Positions 1 to 11,254 of a stretch of DNA of 64,000 nt are shown here, piece by piece. This DNA comes from Tenrec ecaudatus. Lineage: Eukaryota > Chordata > Mammalia > Afrosoricida > Tenrecidae. Each line of letters starts with the position of its first letter. The stretch's first letter is position 1. The stretch is taken from the NCBI RefSeq assembly GCF_050624435.1, contig NC_134546.1, positions 18,251,001 through 18,315,000 of the forward strand, given 5' to 3'. The notes beneath the pieces are model-generated. The model worked only from the letters and a program-made list of their open reading frames with translations, had not been told where the DNA came from and did not search any database. The translations under genes were made by a program, and so were the position numbers.

Positions 1-419
1 ATTCTTCCATAAAGCAGGGATATGATCCGATCATGTCTCGGGAGTCTTGTGAGAATGCATGGAGATCATTCGGTGAAAATAACTTTGAAGCCACACCAAA
101 GTTTATCCTTTCAGCCATTCAACAAACCAGCGTCTGTTGAACACTGACAATATCCCAACCTCGGAGCGGAGAGAACACGAAAACAAAAAGACACGAGCAG
201 CTCAAGGTCACTGTGGTCTTCCCTCTGCGCTCTTTGTTGCTTCTTGTCTCAGGCTGGGTGAGGTGCAGTGAGCTGGATCTTGAGGGCAAGCAGGATCCAG
301 CTCGTGGCGATCTCCCGTCTAGCACTGCGAGTCCTGTTCCCTCCTCACCGTCGCTGGTGTGTTTGAACTCAGAGCTGCAGCGATCGTGTCCACCCATCTC
401 TCGGAGGGTTTCTCTCAAT

Positions 420-915
420 TTGCTGATCCTCTAGCAAGTAGGATGTCCTTTGCTAGTGAAGGCTCGTGTGGAGGGTGTGTCCAAAGGAAACGAGACTTCG
501 TGCTTCTCGGGAACATTACTGCTGTCCGTCCTCTTGGTTTGGTTGTTCTTTTTTCGGTCTGTGGTGAATTCAATATTCTTTGCCAACACTGTAGTCATTG
601 CGCAGCGTTTGCCCACAAAGACCGCACGTGCATCAGGCACACCCTTTCCTTGTCACCGGTGTCTGTGCTTTGCGACGCTCTACAGAGGTCTTTTGCAGCA
701 GATTTCCCCGACACGATTCCTTACTTGTTTTTTTGATGGCAGCTTTGGTGGGGACTGATTCAAGTAGAATGAAATCTTTGACGATTTCAGTTTCTTCACC
801 GTTTATCCAATCAGTTGTGAGGCTGTTTTCTTCATGCTCAGGTGCAATCCATCTTGGAAGCAGGAGGCTCTCACCTTCAAGTAGGTGCTCAAGTTGTCAT
901 CAAAAGCGCTGCAGG
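420..915 (-). mobile_element. RTE/BovB-like LINE fragment, antisense
   Basis: The block gaggtcttttgcagcagat and the later block agaatgaaatctttgacga occur in the same order as in the copy near 26230-26345, and both resemble the reverse strand of afrotherian RTE. It is strongly diverged. The left part (1-420) may belong to the same copy, but I cannot show it. No usable reading frame is seen. Confidence 0.5.
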
Positions 916-1289
916 GAATTCTTGGGGCAGCTTCACCCCCAGGTGTATTTTGAGCCAGTGGAGGCTCCCTCTGTAGTAGCTCATGTTACACAATAGTATT
1001 CGCTTACTGTGATTACATGGCTTTAGATGCTGAAGAGACAATGGTGAACAAACATGGAGCTCAGTCCACTGGGGAAAGCAGACATTAGAAATTTTATATT
1101 CAAAACCATTGCAGGGGTGTTATAGGAGCAGAGGCATGGAACCCAGTTTAGAACACATCTCTAAAGAGGGAACATGAAACTGAGATGCCCAAGGATGAGA
1201 AACCAGCTGCAGGACCGTGGGTTCTTTCTATCTGGTCTTTCCAGCCCTGGCCATGTAACTCTCACAAACGACTGGCTGGGCCTATGCGA

Positions 1290-1450
1290 ATAAGGTGCTG
1301 GGGCCCTGGAGGTGCTGTTGCAGTGGGTTCAAGGCCAACAGTCGCTCGAGGGAGATGAAGCAGGCCTGCTCCTGTGAAGACTGACAGCCTCAGAAGCTGC
1401 ACAATGTCAGAAGGTTGCTGTGAGTCAGAACTGACGCGATGGCAGGGGGG
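1290..1450 (-). mobile_element. AfroSINE, diverged, minus strand
   Basis: It ends with gtgagtcagaactgacgcga, the reverse strand of the AfroSINE head (actcatagcgaccc type), preceded by the gactgacagcctcagaa block shared with the copy at 17583-17770. Confidence 0.55.
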
Positions 1451-3117
1451 CGGGTTTAGATGTACCCAGGGGATTTGTCGGTTTGGCTATCCTGCCAGGC
1501 TTATAAGGGGCTGAGTGGGATCTCACTGTCATCAAAAATGAAACCCAACAGCCACAGAATACATCCTCTGGACTTGAGGTCCCTACGCTGAAAACCTCCC
1601 GGACTGGGAGATGAAGAGTTGGAGCACTGGAGTGGAACGAGGCAGCATGAGGACGAGCAAGGCAGCACCAGTACAAGTGGTGGGAACCAGGAGACCAGAC
1701 TGGAGGGAGGCGGCTGCCTGGCTTCCCAGTCATGAAGGGAGGTGGATGTGGAGGACTCACCAGCCCACAGAGCAAGGTAGCTGTGGTGGGCATCCTGGTC
1801 CACCATGCAAGACGGCTACAGTGGGCTCACTGACCCACGCTGTGAACCAGCTCAGCAGCTTCAGGCAGAGGCTTGCTGGTAGAGTGGGGTTACAGCTAAA
1901 GAGGGGGCAGGCTGAGAGAGGGCCTGAAGGGCACAGCCGAGAGGGGGCCTGCCATAGTTATGCTGAAATGTTGGAAGTTGTCCAGACTGACAAGCTATAT
2001 TCTGCCTCCTGACTCATTCACATCCAAGTTGATCCTGAAGCACAGCCTGTTAGTCCCTCAGAAACCCCACAAGTGTGACGATGGTCTGTGAGCTGTGTGT
2101 GGCCATGGCAACAAACTGTCACCCTCACCAGAGGAGTGGAGGATATGGCGGGAGGGACACTCGGTGGCAGAATTGGCACACAGGTTGGAGAGAGGGGGTG
2201 TGTTTGATGTCTCCCTCACCGGGATCAGCCTTGGGCTGCTGGTCATTCTCCGGCCGCCTTGTGAAGTTGGACGAGGCCCGATGACGGTGTCCTATTTCTT
2301 CAGCCATTTGAAGAGCGTGGGCGGGAGCCCTCCAAGCCAAGGAACAGGATGGCCAGAGGCCCTGGTGAGGGTGGGGACGCCGTGTCACGGAGCACTCACA
2401 GGAATGCAGCGGTCAGCAAGCAGAGCAAGCACAACAGTGGTACCTGAGGAGACTGGACCATGGGGGCCTTGTAGCCTGGAAAAAGGAATTCCTTGTCAGT
2501 GCACTGGACTTCCAATGCCGCCTGCTCTTTCTGCCCAGTGCTCCCCAAGGGCAGAGCTGGGCTGCTTAGCCAATTCTCTCATCCCAGGACAGGTGGAGGT
2601 TGGTTAGAGAAATCTGCCACAGCTATTGCCACCTTCAGCTTCTTCTTACGGAAATTCATGTGTCCTGGAACTGATGGCCTGAGTGTGAAAAGTCTAAGGC
2701 TTGTCATCCCACTCCTCTCCCGTCCTTACACACTGACTTATTCCCGAAGGAACACATTCCGGACAAATCCCTCCATTTGGTGGTCACTGCGCCTGCTGCA
2801 TATGGATTCTTTCATTCAGTCCATCTTCTAGGGGTGGAATGGTGATTTAAAACCTAGAAAGGGAGATAAATGCGCACAAATATCTGTTGAAAAGAGAGTG
2901 ATAAAAGTCAAAAAAGAGGTAAGAGAGAGGCGTTATTGAAGTAATGCCTCTTTTGGATGGCATGAAACCAACAACACAGGATGGTAATTTTCCCCGATTT
3001 TCTTTATTAAACTTTATGTAAAATTTTTTAAAATTTAGAATAGACATTTGATGTAATAACAAATGTTCAGTTAAAGGGAACTTTTTATTTTACACCTACT
3101 GTCCCTCCCCTGTATTG
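1451..3117. other. Intergenic stretch, nothing recognised
   Basis: The sequence is mostly unique-looking with moderate GC. Several short open frames occur on both strands but none shows domain-like composition, homology I recognise, or splice-site support. An AT-rich run at 2840-3120 precedes the LINE-like element. Confidence 0.4.
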
Positions 3118-4340
3118 TACCGTCTTACATGCTTTCTTCAAAAACTCTATGATGCTCACTCTCCCGACACAACGGCTGGAGCCAAAGTGGGTGAACAAGT
3201 AAATGTGGTGAAGAAAGCTGATGGTGCCCGGCTATCAAAAGAGATAGTGACTGGGGTCTTAAAGGCTTGAAGATAAACAAGCTGCCATCTAGCTCAGAAG
3301 CAACAAAGTCCACATGGAAGAACACACCAGCCTGTGTGATCGAGTGGTCCCAAAGGGATCAGTTACCAGGCATCAAAGAACAAAAAATCATATCATTGAC
3401 TGCACACCTCCATGATAGGATCGCTGAAGACAAATGGGTGCATAAGCAAATGTGGTGAAGAAAGCTGATGGTGCCCAGCTATCAAAAGAGATAGTGTCTG
3501 GGGTCTTAAAGGCTTGAAGGTGAACAAGCGGCCATCTAGCTCAGAAGCAAAAAAGCCCACATGGAAGCACACCGGCCAGTGCGATCACGAGGTGCCAAGG
3601 GACCAGGTATAAGGCATCATGCAAAAAAAACAACAACGATATAAGTGTGTGTATATATGTGTATATGTATATGTATATATATACCATATTAAATGAAGGG
3701 GGAAGTGCAGAGTGGAGACCCAAGGCCCAAGTGTCGGCCAATGGAGATCCCCTCATAGAGGGGTTTAGGAGAGGAGATGGGTTAATTAGGGTGCGAGGTA
3801 GTCCCGATGAAGAACACAGCTTTCCCCCAGATCCTGGATGCTTCCTCCCCCCAACTACCATGATCCGAATTCTACCTTACAGGACTGGATAGGGCAGAGG
3901 CTGTACACTGGTACATATGAGGGCTGGAGGTACAGGGAATCCAGGGTAGATGATACCTTCAGGACCAAGCGTGTGAGGGGCGATGCTGGGAGAGTGGAGG
4001 GTGAGTGGGTTGGAAGGGGGGAACTGATTACAAGGATCCACATGTGACCTCTTCCCTGGGAGAGGGACGGCAGAGAAGGGGGAAGGGAGACTCCGGATAG
4101 GGCAAGATATGACAAAATAACGAGGTATAAATTACCAAGGGCACATGAGGGAGGGGGGAAAGGGGAGGGAGGGGAAAAAAAAAGAGGACCTGATGCAAGG
4201 GGCTTAAGTGGAGAGCAAATGCTTTGAGAATGATTGGGGCAGGGAATGTATGGATGTGCTTTATACAATTGATGTATGTATATGTATGGATGGTGATAAG
4301 AGTTGTATGGGTCCCTAATAAAATGTAAAAAAAGAAAAGA
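3118..4340 (+). mobile_element. LINE-like retroposon copy (long noncoding 3' region), sense
   Basis: The copy ends with gataagagttgtatgggtcc, a CTAATAAAATG signal and an A-rich tail. Before the end is a G-rich polypurine tract (4148-4188), as is usual in L1 3' UTRs. It contains two tandem copies of an internal module that includes ctggggtcttaaaggcttga (at about 3250 and 3499). Other copies in the window show target-site duplications and twin-primed inversion, so LINE machinery moved it. I cannot name the family and see no reverse transcriptase. A TA microsatellite (3645-3685) sits inside. Confidence 0.7.
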
Positions 4341-4600
4341 GGAGAAAAAAATGATTAGGGCAGGGACTGTACAGAGGTGCTTTATACAATTGATGTATGT
4401 ATATGTATGAACTGTGATAAGAATTGTATGAGTCCCTAATAAATTGTTAAAATTAAAAAAAATTTTTTAAATGATTAGGGCAAAGAATGTACAGATGTGT
4501 TTTATACAATTGATGTATGTATATGTATGGATTGTGATAAGAGTTGTATGAGCCCCTAATAAAATGTTTTTTAATAAACAAACAAACAAACAAACAAAAG
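4341..4600 (+). repeat. Two further tandem 3'-end monomers of the retroposon plus AAAC run
   Basis: The terminal segment beginning ctttatacaattgatgtatg recurs at about 4259, 4380 and 4501, a spacing of 121 bp, each followed by CCCTAATAAA and an A-rich stretch. The last ends in an (AAAC)n microsatellite at 4576-4599. Confidence 0.8.
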
Positions 4601-5290
4601 AAATAATAGAGAAAACAGCAGAGCCGCAGAGGACAGCTCCATGGAAGCAGAAGTCATCTCTGCCGTGTGCAGCCAGCAAGAAGCATTGATGGCAAACAGA
4701 AGTGAAGAACAGTTCAGAGACACAAGGGTAGCTTGATGGAGGCGATGACTTGGTGACCTTGGCCTTCTCCCTGATATCACATCGTGCTGCTACAAAAGGC
4801 AATTCCTGACATAGAGGAGGGGCTCCCTAAATGGAGGGAAATAAATGTATGTTCTGCAACTTTAGCTTAAAAAATGATTTGTAATAGAAGTTAGATAAGC
4901 ATGAGAAAAATGATGTTGTCTCTATTGCCTGCCTGAGTTTGTGGCTTAAAGTTTATGCCAATCATTAGCAATAAAGAGAAGAAAAATCAAAACAAAACAA
5001 ACTCTTATCAAGGCTACATAGAGAAAGGTTAAGACAACAGAAATGGATCTTTTTTCAGCTCTTATTATAAAATGACACACAAAATTTATTCAACCAAAGT
5101 AATTTCACCACTACTTGGGGGAGGGGCTCATTGACTTTTTGTGCAAACAATGCTAGCCTTCTTTTAAGCTTTCAGAGCATGACTACTTAAGAACTTACAC
5201 AAGCCACAATTTTACCTGCACAACCCTCCCCCGCCAATGACCTGTTCCGCCTGTCTTTACAACATGTGCACAGCCTTAGCAAATTAAAGC
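4601..5290. other. Intergenic stretch, nothing recognised
   Basis: This is diverged, moderately AT-rich DNA between two retroposon copies. I see no gene and no repeat that I can name. Confidence 0.35.
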
Positions 5291-6420
5291 CCGACAGAAA
5301 GGTTGAGCCCTTGGTATCAGCTCCCTCCACGCCCCCTTCGTGACCTCTGGATAAATTACTGTTTTCATATCTTACACTAACCACTGTCTCCTTTCACCCA
5401 TGTTTCTGTTGTTCATCCCCCTGGGGGGCAGGGGTTATGCAATGATCATTTCGATCAGTTCCCTCTTCCTTCCCTTCTTCTCCCACCTTCCCCCTACCCC
5501 CTGGTATCACTACTCCCATTTTTGTTCTTGAACAGTTTATCTGACCTGGATACCCGTGTGTCACGAGCTCTTATCTGTACCAGTGTACATGCTCGGTCTA
5601 GTTACAACTGAAAGGCAGGACTGGGGACATGATAGTGGGGGGTGAGGAAGCCTCAAAGAACCAGAGGAATATTGTATTTCATTGGTGCTATCCTGTGCCC
5701 TGGTTGACTCATCCCTTCCTTGTGACCCTTCTGTGAGATGTCCTATTGTCCACAGATTGGCTTTTGGGTCTCTGCTCTGACCCCCCTCGTTCTCAACACT
5801 GTGTTTTGTGTCTTCTGGTACCTGTTACCTGATTCAGTCAATGCCTCATGGTGTCGGTGTCATTCTTCCAGGCTTGCTTCTCTGCTAGATGGCTACTTGT
5901 TTAACTTCAAGGCTTTAAGACCCCACATGCTATATCTTTGGATAGCCAGGTACCAACAGCTTTCTTCACCACATTTGTTTCCGCGCCCATTTGTCTTCAG
6001 CGATGGTGCTGAGAAAATGACCATCACAGAGTGCCAGGTTGCTAGAACAAAGTGTTCTTGCGTTGAGGGAGGGCTTGAGCAGAGGCCCAAAGTTCATCCA
6101 CTCCTCAATGTATTGCCATATAAATATATGTACATAGGCTAAGACCTCTATTTTATGAATTATATATTTACATAAGTGCACACCTATGTTTATGCCTCTA
6201 TCCATAGCTTTGCTTTCTAGATCTTTCCTCCGTTTCCTTTTACCTTCTTCCTGCCCCACCATCACCCCACCCTTCTTCTGCCTCATAGTAATTCCTCTCA
6301 GCTAGATTGCTGTTGCTCCAGCACCACTGGAATCTGTACGTCCTCCTCGCTGTTGCTTTTAATTCCCTAGTTGTTCCCTGTCTGTGGCGTTGTTTGCTCA
6401 CTACTCCTTTCCTCTGCCGC
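5291..6420 (-). mobile_element. Older copy of the LINE-like retroposon, antisense
   Basis: It matches the reverse strand of the same element as 3118-4340 (gagcccttggtatcagctcc; gatggctacttgtttaactt; gctttcttcaccacatttg) with many differences. It has one internal module rather than two, so it probably predates the duplicated form. Confidence 0.7.
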
Positions 6421-6581
6421 CTCCTATTGTTTTTTTTCTAAACACAAAAATTATTATTAAGAACTTAATATTGGGTGAAAAATCACATCCACATTGTTAA
6501 ATAGTTTCAAAGTTAAACACTATCAGTATCAGTTAAGACCTATCAGTATTTATATTTCATAAATTTCTGAAGACTGCTACA

Positions 6582-6790
6582 CCAAACCAAACCCAGCACT
6601 ATCTGGTTGATTTCAACTCATAGCATCCCCATAAAGGGGTTCTGAGACTGCAAATCTTTGCAGCAGGAGACTGGTAGTTTTGAAAAGCTGGAGTTTTTTT
6701 AGTTGTTTGTTTGTTTGTTTTTACAGCTGGAGGTTTCTTAATGGCCAACCACTTGATTATCAGCTCACAATACTGCCAGGGCTCCTTGTC
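6582..6790 (+). mobile_element. AfroSINE, interrupted
   Basis: It runs from accaaacccagcactatctg through gactgcaaatcttt to ccagggctcctt, the afrotherian tRNA-derived SINE pattern. It is broken by a TTTG-rich insertion near 6695-6725. Confidence 0.65.
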
Positions 6791-7299
6791 CACAGTCATC
6801 AAGTCCCTATAGGCCAGTGTGTCAGTTATAGACACTAATGTGTGTATAAGAATGAGCTTTAGATAAAAGAGCAATCGCATATTGAGAAAACATGCCAGTC
6901 CAGTTCAGATCAAGCCCATAAGTCTGATATTAGCCCACTTGTCCAGTATTAGTCCGTACATTCCTCTTTAGACTCACGCGGCACATGCAATGATGCCAGA
7001 TGCAGGAAGATCACAGGCCAGTGTGTAGACAATCTTGTGGATCCAGTGGCAGTGGAGGCATGTCAACACTGGTGCAGGTCTCCATGAGTCTCCTCCAGCT
7101 CTCAGTGTCTCAACAGTCGGAAAGGGAAGGCAGAGAGAGTAGGTCTGGCTTCCAGTGAGCTATGGATCTTCACAGCACCTTCAAATGAGGTCATCAAGTT
7201 GTGACCTGATTGACAGACTAGACTCCACTCAAGTTGACAGGCAATTATGTAACCACAACAGGCAGAGCAGAACGGTTCCTTAGGGTTTCCAAGACTGTT

Positions 7300-7410
7300 T
7301 GCAGAACAGCCTCATCTTTTCTCCACGGAGCGCCAGGAATGTCTGAAGCCCTGACCTTGAGGTTAGCAGTTCAATGCTTATCCCATAGCATCACCTGGGC
7401 TCCTCCAGGG
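7300..7410 (+). mobile_element. AfroSINE 3' half
   Basis: The second half of the SINE is present: cagcctcatcttttctccac, then gaccttgaggttagcag, ending acctgggctcct. Confidence 0.6.
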
Positions 7411-8029
7411 ATTCTTAGAAAGTTTATATTCTCTTCATGAAACAAAAGAGGGAACTGCATCTAATTGTGATGGAATAAAATTTAGTAATGAAAATTAAGG
7501 TGGTCAATTTTAAGTGGTGCAGATACCCTCTCCTATGAGAGGTCACAGAAACCTGACCAGGTAGAGAGACAGGGGCTCTCATGCCTACAGGGAAAGATGT
7601 AAAGTGTCACTTGGGATATCTTTCTGGAAAGAAATTTAGCCATGAAGATGCTTAAGAGGCTCAAATATTCCACTTTAACTCAAGAGTTTCCCCAATGGTG
7701 GGGTAGGGGCTGGGGGGTGGGGGTGGATCAAAGATTTGTTCCAAGATTTATGAATAAGAATTTTCATTCGCAGTTATTTGTGCTATCAATATAAACAATT
7801 TAACTATCCCACCTAGACTACATAATTAAATGATGCGGCAGCCTCCGGATGACACTGTATTGAAATGAAGTTTTTAAAGAACAGTAGTGACTTGTCATCA
7901 TGATAAGACATCGCTTCAGCAAACAAACAATTACAATATAATTAGATAATACTTTAACAAAATAGCGTGAGAGCAACTGGGGGCGGAGAAAACGGGTTCC
8001 CCAAAATACTGACATTTGAGATTGCTCTT

Positions 8030-8210
8030 TTAAAAAAATCATTTTATTAAGGAATCATACAACTCTTTACACAATCCATACACACATCATTTGTGTCCAG
8101 CACATTCGTACGTATGTTGCCCTCATCATTCTCAAAATACCTGCTTTCTACTTGAGCCCTTGGTATCAGCTCCTCATTTCCCCCCTCCCTCCTCGCTCCC
8201 CCCTCCCTTT
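8030..8210 (-). mobile_element. 5'-truncated LINE-like retroposon with perfect 15-bp target-site duplication
   Basis: The 3' end of the window's abundant element (A-rich tail at the left) is truncated inside its G-rich tract. The flanks tttgagattgctctt at 8015-8029 and 8211-8225 are identical. This is the clearest proof of LINE-type insertion in the window. Confidence 0.88.
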
Positions 8211-8299
8211 TTTGAGATTGCTCTTAAAGAATACACAGGAGTTTCCAGGAGGAAGGGAAAGAAAGCACCAAGTCGAGACTCCTGGATTCTGAAAAAATC

Positions 8300-9100
8300 A
8301 CTGGGCAGGTGGCATGCCCCTTAAGACGGGCTTGCGGGCGCCATCTCTCTGTTCGGGCCATGGCGTGCGGGCTCGTTGGCTTTCTCTGGGTGAGAACTTC
8401 ACACCAGAGTAGGTGGTGGGTGGTACTGCGGTGGGAGGGCTAGAAGCGCACATCCCCAGATGTCCTGGGGCCACTGGTGCTCGTCCCTGCGCTCGGGGTT
8501 CAGCCGAGCGGACTAAGCCCCAGGGTCATCGAGGCCTCGCCTCCAGGCCTTGCTCTGGCGTCCAAAGAAGCCAAGCACCAGGCAGCCCTCGGCAAGCCAG
8601 GCGCAGGCGCAGGCGCAGGCGGACGGCCTAAGTCAGGTTCACATCGAGTGAAAGAGTCCCAGGGCTACGAGGCCGCACGTCTTGGCGCACCTGCGCGGTT
8701 GGACGGCCTCACAAGTCCCGGGGCTCCCGGCGCTCTCCGCGCGCATGCGCAGTAGCGCAGGCTGTGCGACGTTTCACACCCTCACGGAGAGCACGTTTGA
8801 GGCTGCCTCGACCCACTCCCATGTAAAAGCCCTGTGGCTGCAGCGCCCCAAAAGGAAGCTGGGGAGTTAGAGCAGCCCTTCCGAGCTGGTTACCTTGGTT
8901 CTCGGGGCCGCAGGCTCCCCAAGCCACGCCTGCACTCTGGGGTATGGCTCGTCCGCCAGGTCCGCTTACCCCGCGACTTCTTTTCCACTTCCTGGTTCAG
9001 CCCGGAAGTCATCCTTAGGCTCTTCCGGCTGCCTGCCCGAGAGACAGAGATGGGAAGCCCTTAGTTTGAGGACAGAGGCGGGGTGGGTGGGGGTGGCAGA
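8300..9100. promoter_or_regulatory. CpG-rich promoter-like region upstream of DNAJC5G
   Basis: GC- and CpG-rich unique DNA, unlike the AT-rich repeats to its left. It holds a GCGCATGCGC palindrome near 8740 (the NRF1 binding motif), a GCGCCATCT near 8338 that resembles a YY1 site, and a short GCGCAG triplet-like run near 8601-8622. It lies 0.5-1.3 kb upstream of the first DNAJC5G coding exon and could supply a noncoding first exon. In human a divergent gene, SLC30A3, lies further upstream, so a bidirectional role is possible. No conserved coding exon was recognised in it. Confidence 0.5.
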
Positions 9101-9615
9101 AAGTCTCCTGCCCCCGCTGCAGGCACGGCCCTCTGGCCTGACTTGTGCACTCGACTTTGCTTCGGCCGCTCAGGATTTGGCCCGAATTGCCCCTCGGTCA
9201 TCGCGGAGCTTCCAGGTTCCTGGCCCGTTCTGTTCAGGAGCTGGGGCCACCCTGCTCTTCTTCACCTTTCAGTGGGTTTGGATGATCCCTGGGCTGTTTA
9301 CTTGCGGCAGTAAGAGCTCTGGACGAAATCAGCACCTTCCCCATCACTTAGCCCCTCCCTGGCGTCTTCCACCTCTAAGATAGAGGGCATCCAAAGTCTG
9401 TGTAGCAGAAGGACTCAGAGAAGCTTGAGGGGAGGATGTTTCCTCTTTAAAACTTGCATTCGAATGCCTTCTGAAGGCCCCTGCGCTCACACTGTCTTAT
9501 ACTTTACCCTTTGTGGCCCATGGTGGGTTGGCGTGCCGTGTCGCTGAAAGCTCCTTTCTTCACAGCCTCACCTGTGCAAGTTCTCACGCTTGCTGCTTCT
9601 GCTCTGGTCCAGAGC

Positions 9616-11254
9616 ATGACCCATGTGGATGAAGCAGCACATCGTCTGTCAAAAAGTGGGAAGAGCCTCTATGCAGTGCTGGAGCTTCCGAAGGGCGCCT
9701 CTCCTGAGGACGTGAAAAAGTCCTACAGGTTCAAACAGCCCGGTAGCCAATCCCAGTATTTTCCCCTTAAGCCTTTTCTTTCTTCCTTTATCCACTTCTC
9801 AATCCCTAAGCCTTCACTTTAGGACCAGGTAGGGTCCGCATCCTTTTCCAAGTGGCCTGGGAAAGAATGTAGGCTTTGGGTGCTTGCTCCCGATCCTTGG
9901 TCCTGCATCTCCTACCTTCCTTATGTGCTGTCCAGAGGCCTGTCCCTACAGTTCATCCTGACCCTCCCTCGCCACCCCTCCCACCATTCTTTATGGGTGT
10001 TGCCTGGGTAGGAAACTGGCCTTGAAGTATCATCCAGACAAGAATCCAGGAGATGCTCAAGCTGCAGAGATATTCAAAGAGATCAACACGGCCCACGCTA
10101 TACTGAGTGACCGTAATAAGCGGAAAATCTACGACCAGCATGGCTCATTGGGAATCTATATATATGATCACTTTGGTGAAGAAGGCGTCAGATACTATTT
10201 TGTAATAAATAGTTGTTGGTTCAAGGTACACAATTCTTCCTAGTCCCTTAAGACGGAGGAAGGAGGGCCAGTATAACCCCTCTCGCCTAGTACAAATGTG
10301 TCTGCGGGGCGGGGCGTTTGAGTGTTAATGCCGCAGGGAACGCTGGGCGAAGACCATACTTTCTCCTGCCTTGCAGACTCTTGTCCTCCTATGCTGCCTG
10401 CTCACTTGTTGTTGTTGCTGCTGCTGCTGCTGTTTTTGCTGTGGGGCCCTGATGCCACCGTCTGATGAGGCGGTAAAGAGAAGATACCAACAAAATGTCC
10501 ACACACAGCCTTCCAGATCAGGTGAGAACAACAACAGGGGCTGAAGGAAGACCCTGAGGAGCCCTGGGGGGAGAGGATACCTAGAAAGGGCAGAATATTT
10601 AAATATTTAAATATTTACTCAAAAGGAAAACGAAGTGTTTGAAATGATGCCCTCTTGCTAGTAGTTGGATGTTAAATCTGTGGGTTGACTGACATTCGCA
10701 CACATTGCCACCTAGTGATGCTAGTGAGTAACTGCAGGGTCATGGCGGCTTCTCCTCCGAACTCTCAAACCCACTGAAATCTCGTTGATACTTACTCATG
10801 GCAACCCTATAGGACAGAGTAGAGCTTACACATCCCCACCCCTCTTTGAATTTTGGAGACCTTAGCTCTTTACAGGAGCAGACCTTTCGGAGACCTTAGA
10901 TCTTTACAGCTTCATTCCCCACCCCCTGCTTCCCTGGCAGTGCCACCTCGGATCCTGATAGGTCAGGGTAGAACTGCCCCTGTGGGTGTCTGAGGCTGTA
11001 GATCTTTCCCAGAGCAGAAAGCCTCCCCATTTCTCCTATGGGGCGGCAGACAGTTCGCCTGGCTTTTAGCAGCCCAACACATGAAACCCACTGTGTAACC
11101 CACGATGCTACCAGGGCCCCTGGATGGTCTCACAGCAGACTAAAATAGGGTTACTAAGTGTGATATCGTTGCTCATTTGGTTTCTTTTTGTCTAAATGTT
11201 GTCTCAGCCACCACAAGTAATTTTGGAAGAGAGGAAGACTCTGACAGCAGATAG
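9616..11254 (+). CDS. DNAJC5G: DNAJC5G, cysteine-string co-chaperone (gamma-CSP), 4 coding exons
   Basis: Coding exons are 9616-9728, 10012-10225, 10377-10521 and 11208-11254, all with GT-AG introns, giving 172 aa. The J domain spans about residues 15-80. Its HPD motif (residues 45-47, bases 10031-10039) stimulates Hsp70 ATPase. The cysteine string is residues 120-131: nine cysteines, F, then two more. In this family the string is palmitoylated and anchors the protein to vesicle membranes. The tail is short and acidic (GREEDSDSR). Exon borders and sequence fit my memory of human DNAJC5G, a testis-enriched paralogue of CSP-alpha. The start codon was chosen because [14 protein letters not shown] aligns with the human N-terminus. 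A possible acceptor (ccag) lies 4 bases upstream, so a noncoding 5' exon is likely. The frame is intact, so the gene looks functional. The identification is certain; expression site is known for the family, not seen here. Confidence 0.93.
10765..11125 (+). mobile_element. Two adjoining AfroSINE copies in DNAJC5G intron 3
   Basis: A partial SINE head (actcatggcaaccctatagg, 10765-10930) is followed by a second, nearly complete one (10938-11125) that ends gatgctaccagggcccctgg. Confidence 0.7.

Noticed and set aside
3645-3685. TA/TG-rich tract as an origin or regulatory site
   Set aside because: It is a microsatellite within a retroposon copy with no other support.
8413-8755. Open frames in the CpG-rich block upstream of DNAJC5G
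   Set aside because: They have low-complexity R/A/G/P composition, there is no match to SLC30A3 or another gene I know, and GC richness explains the lack of stops.
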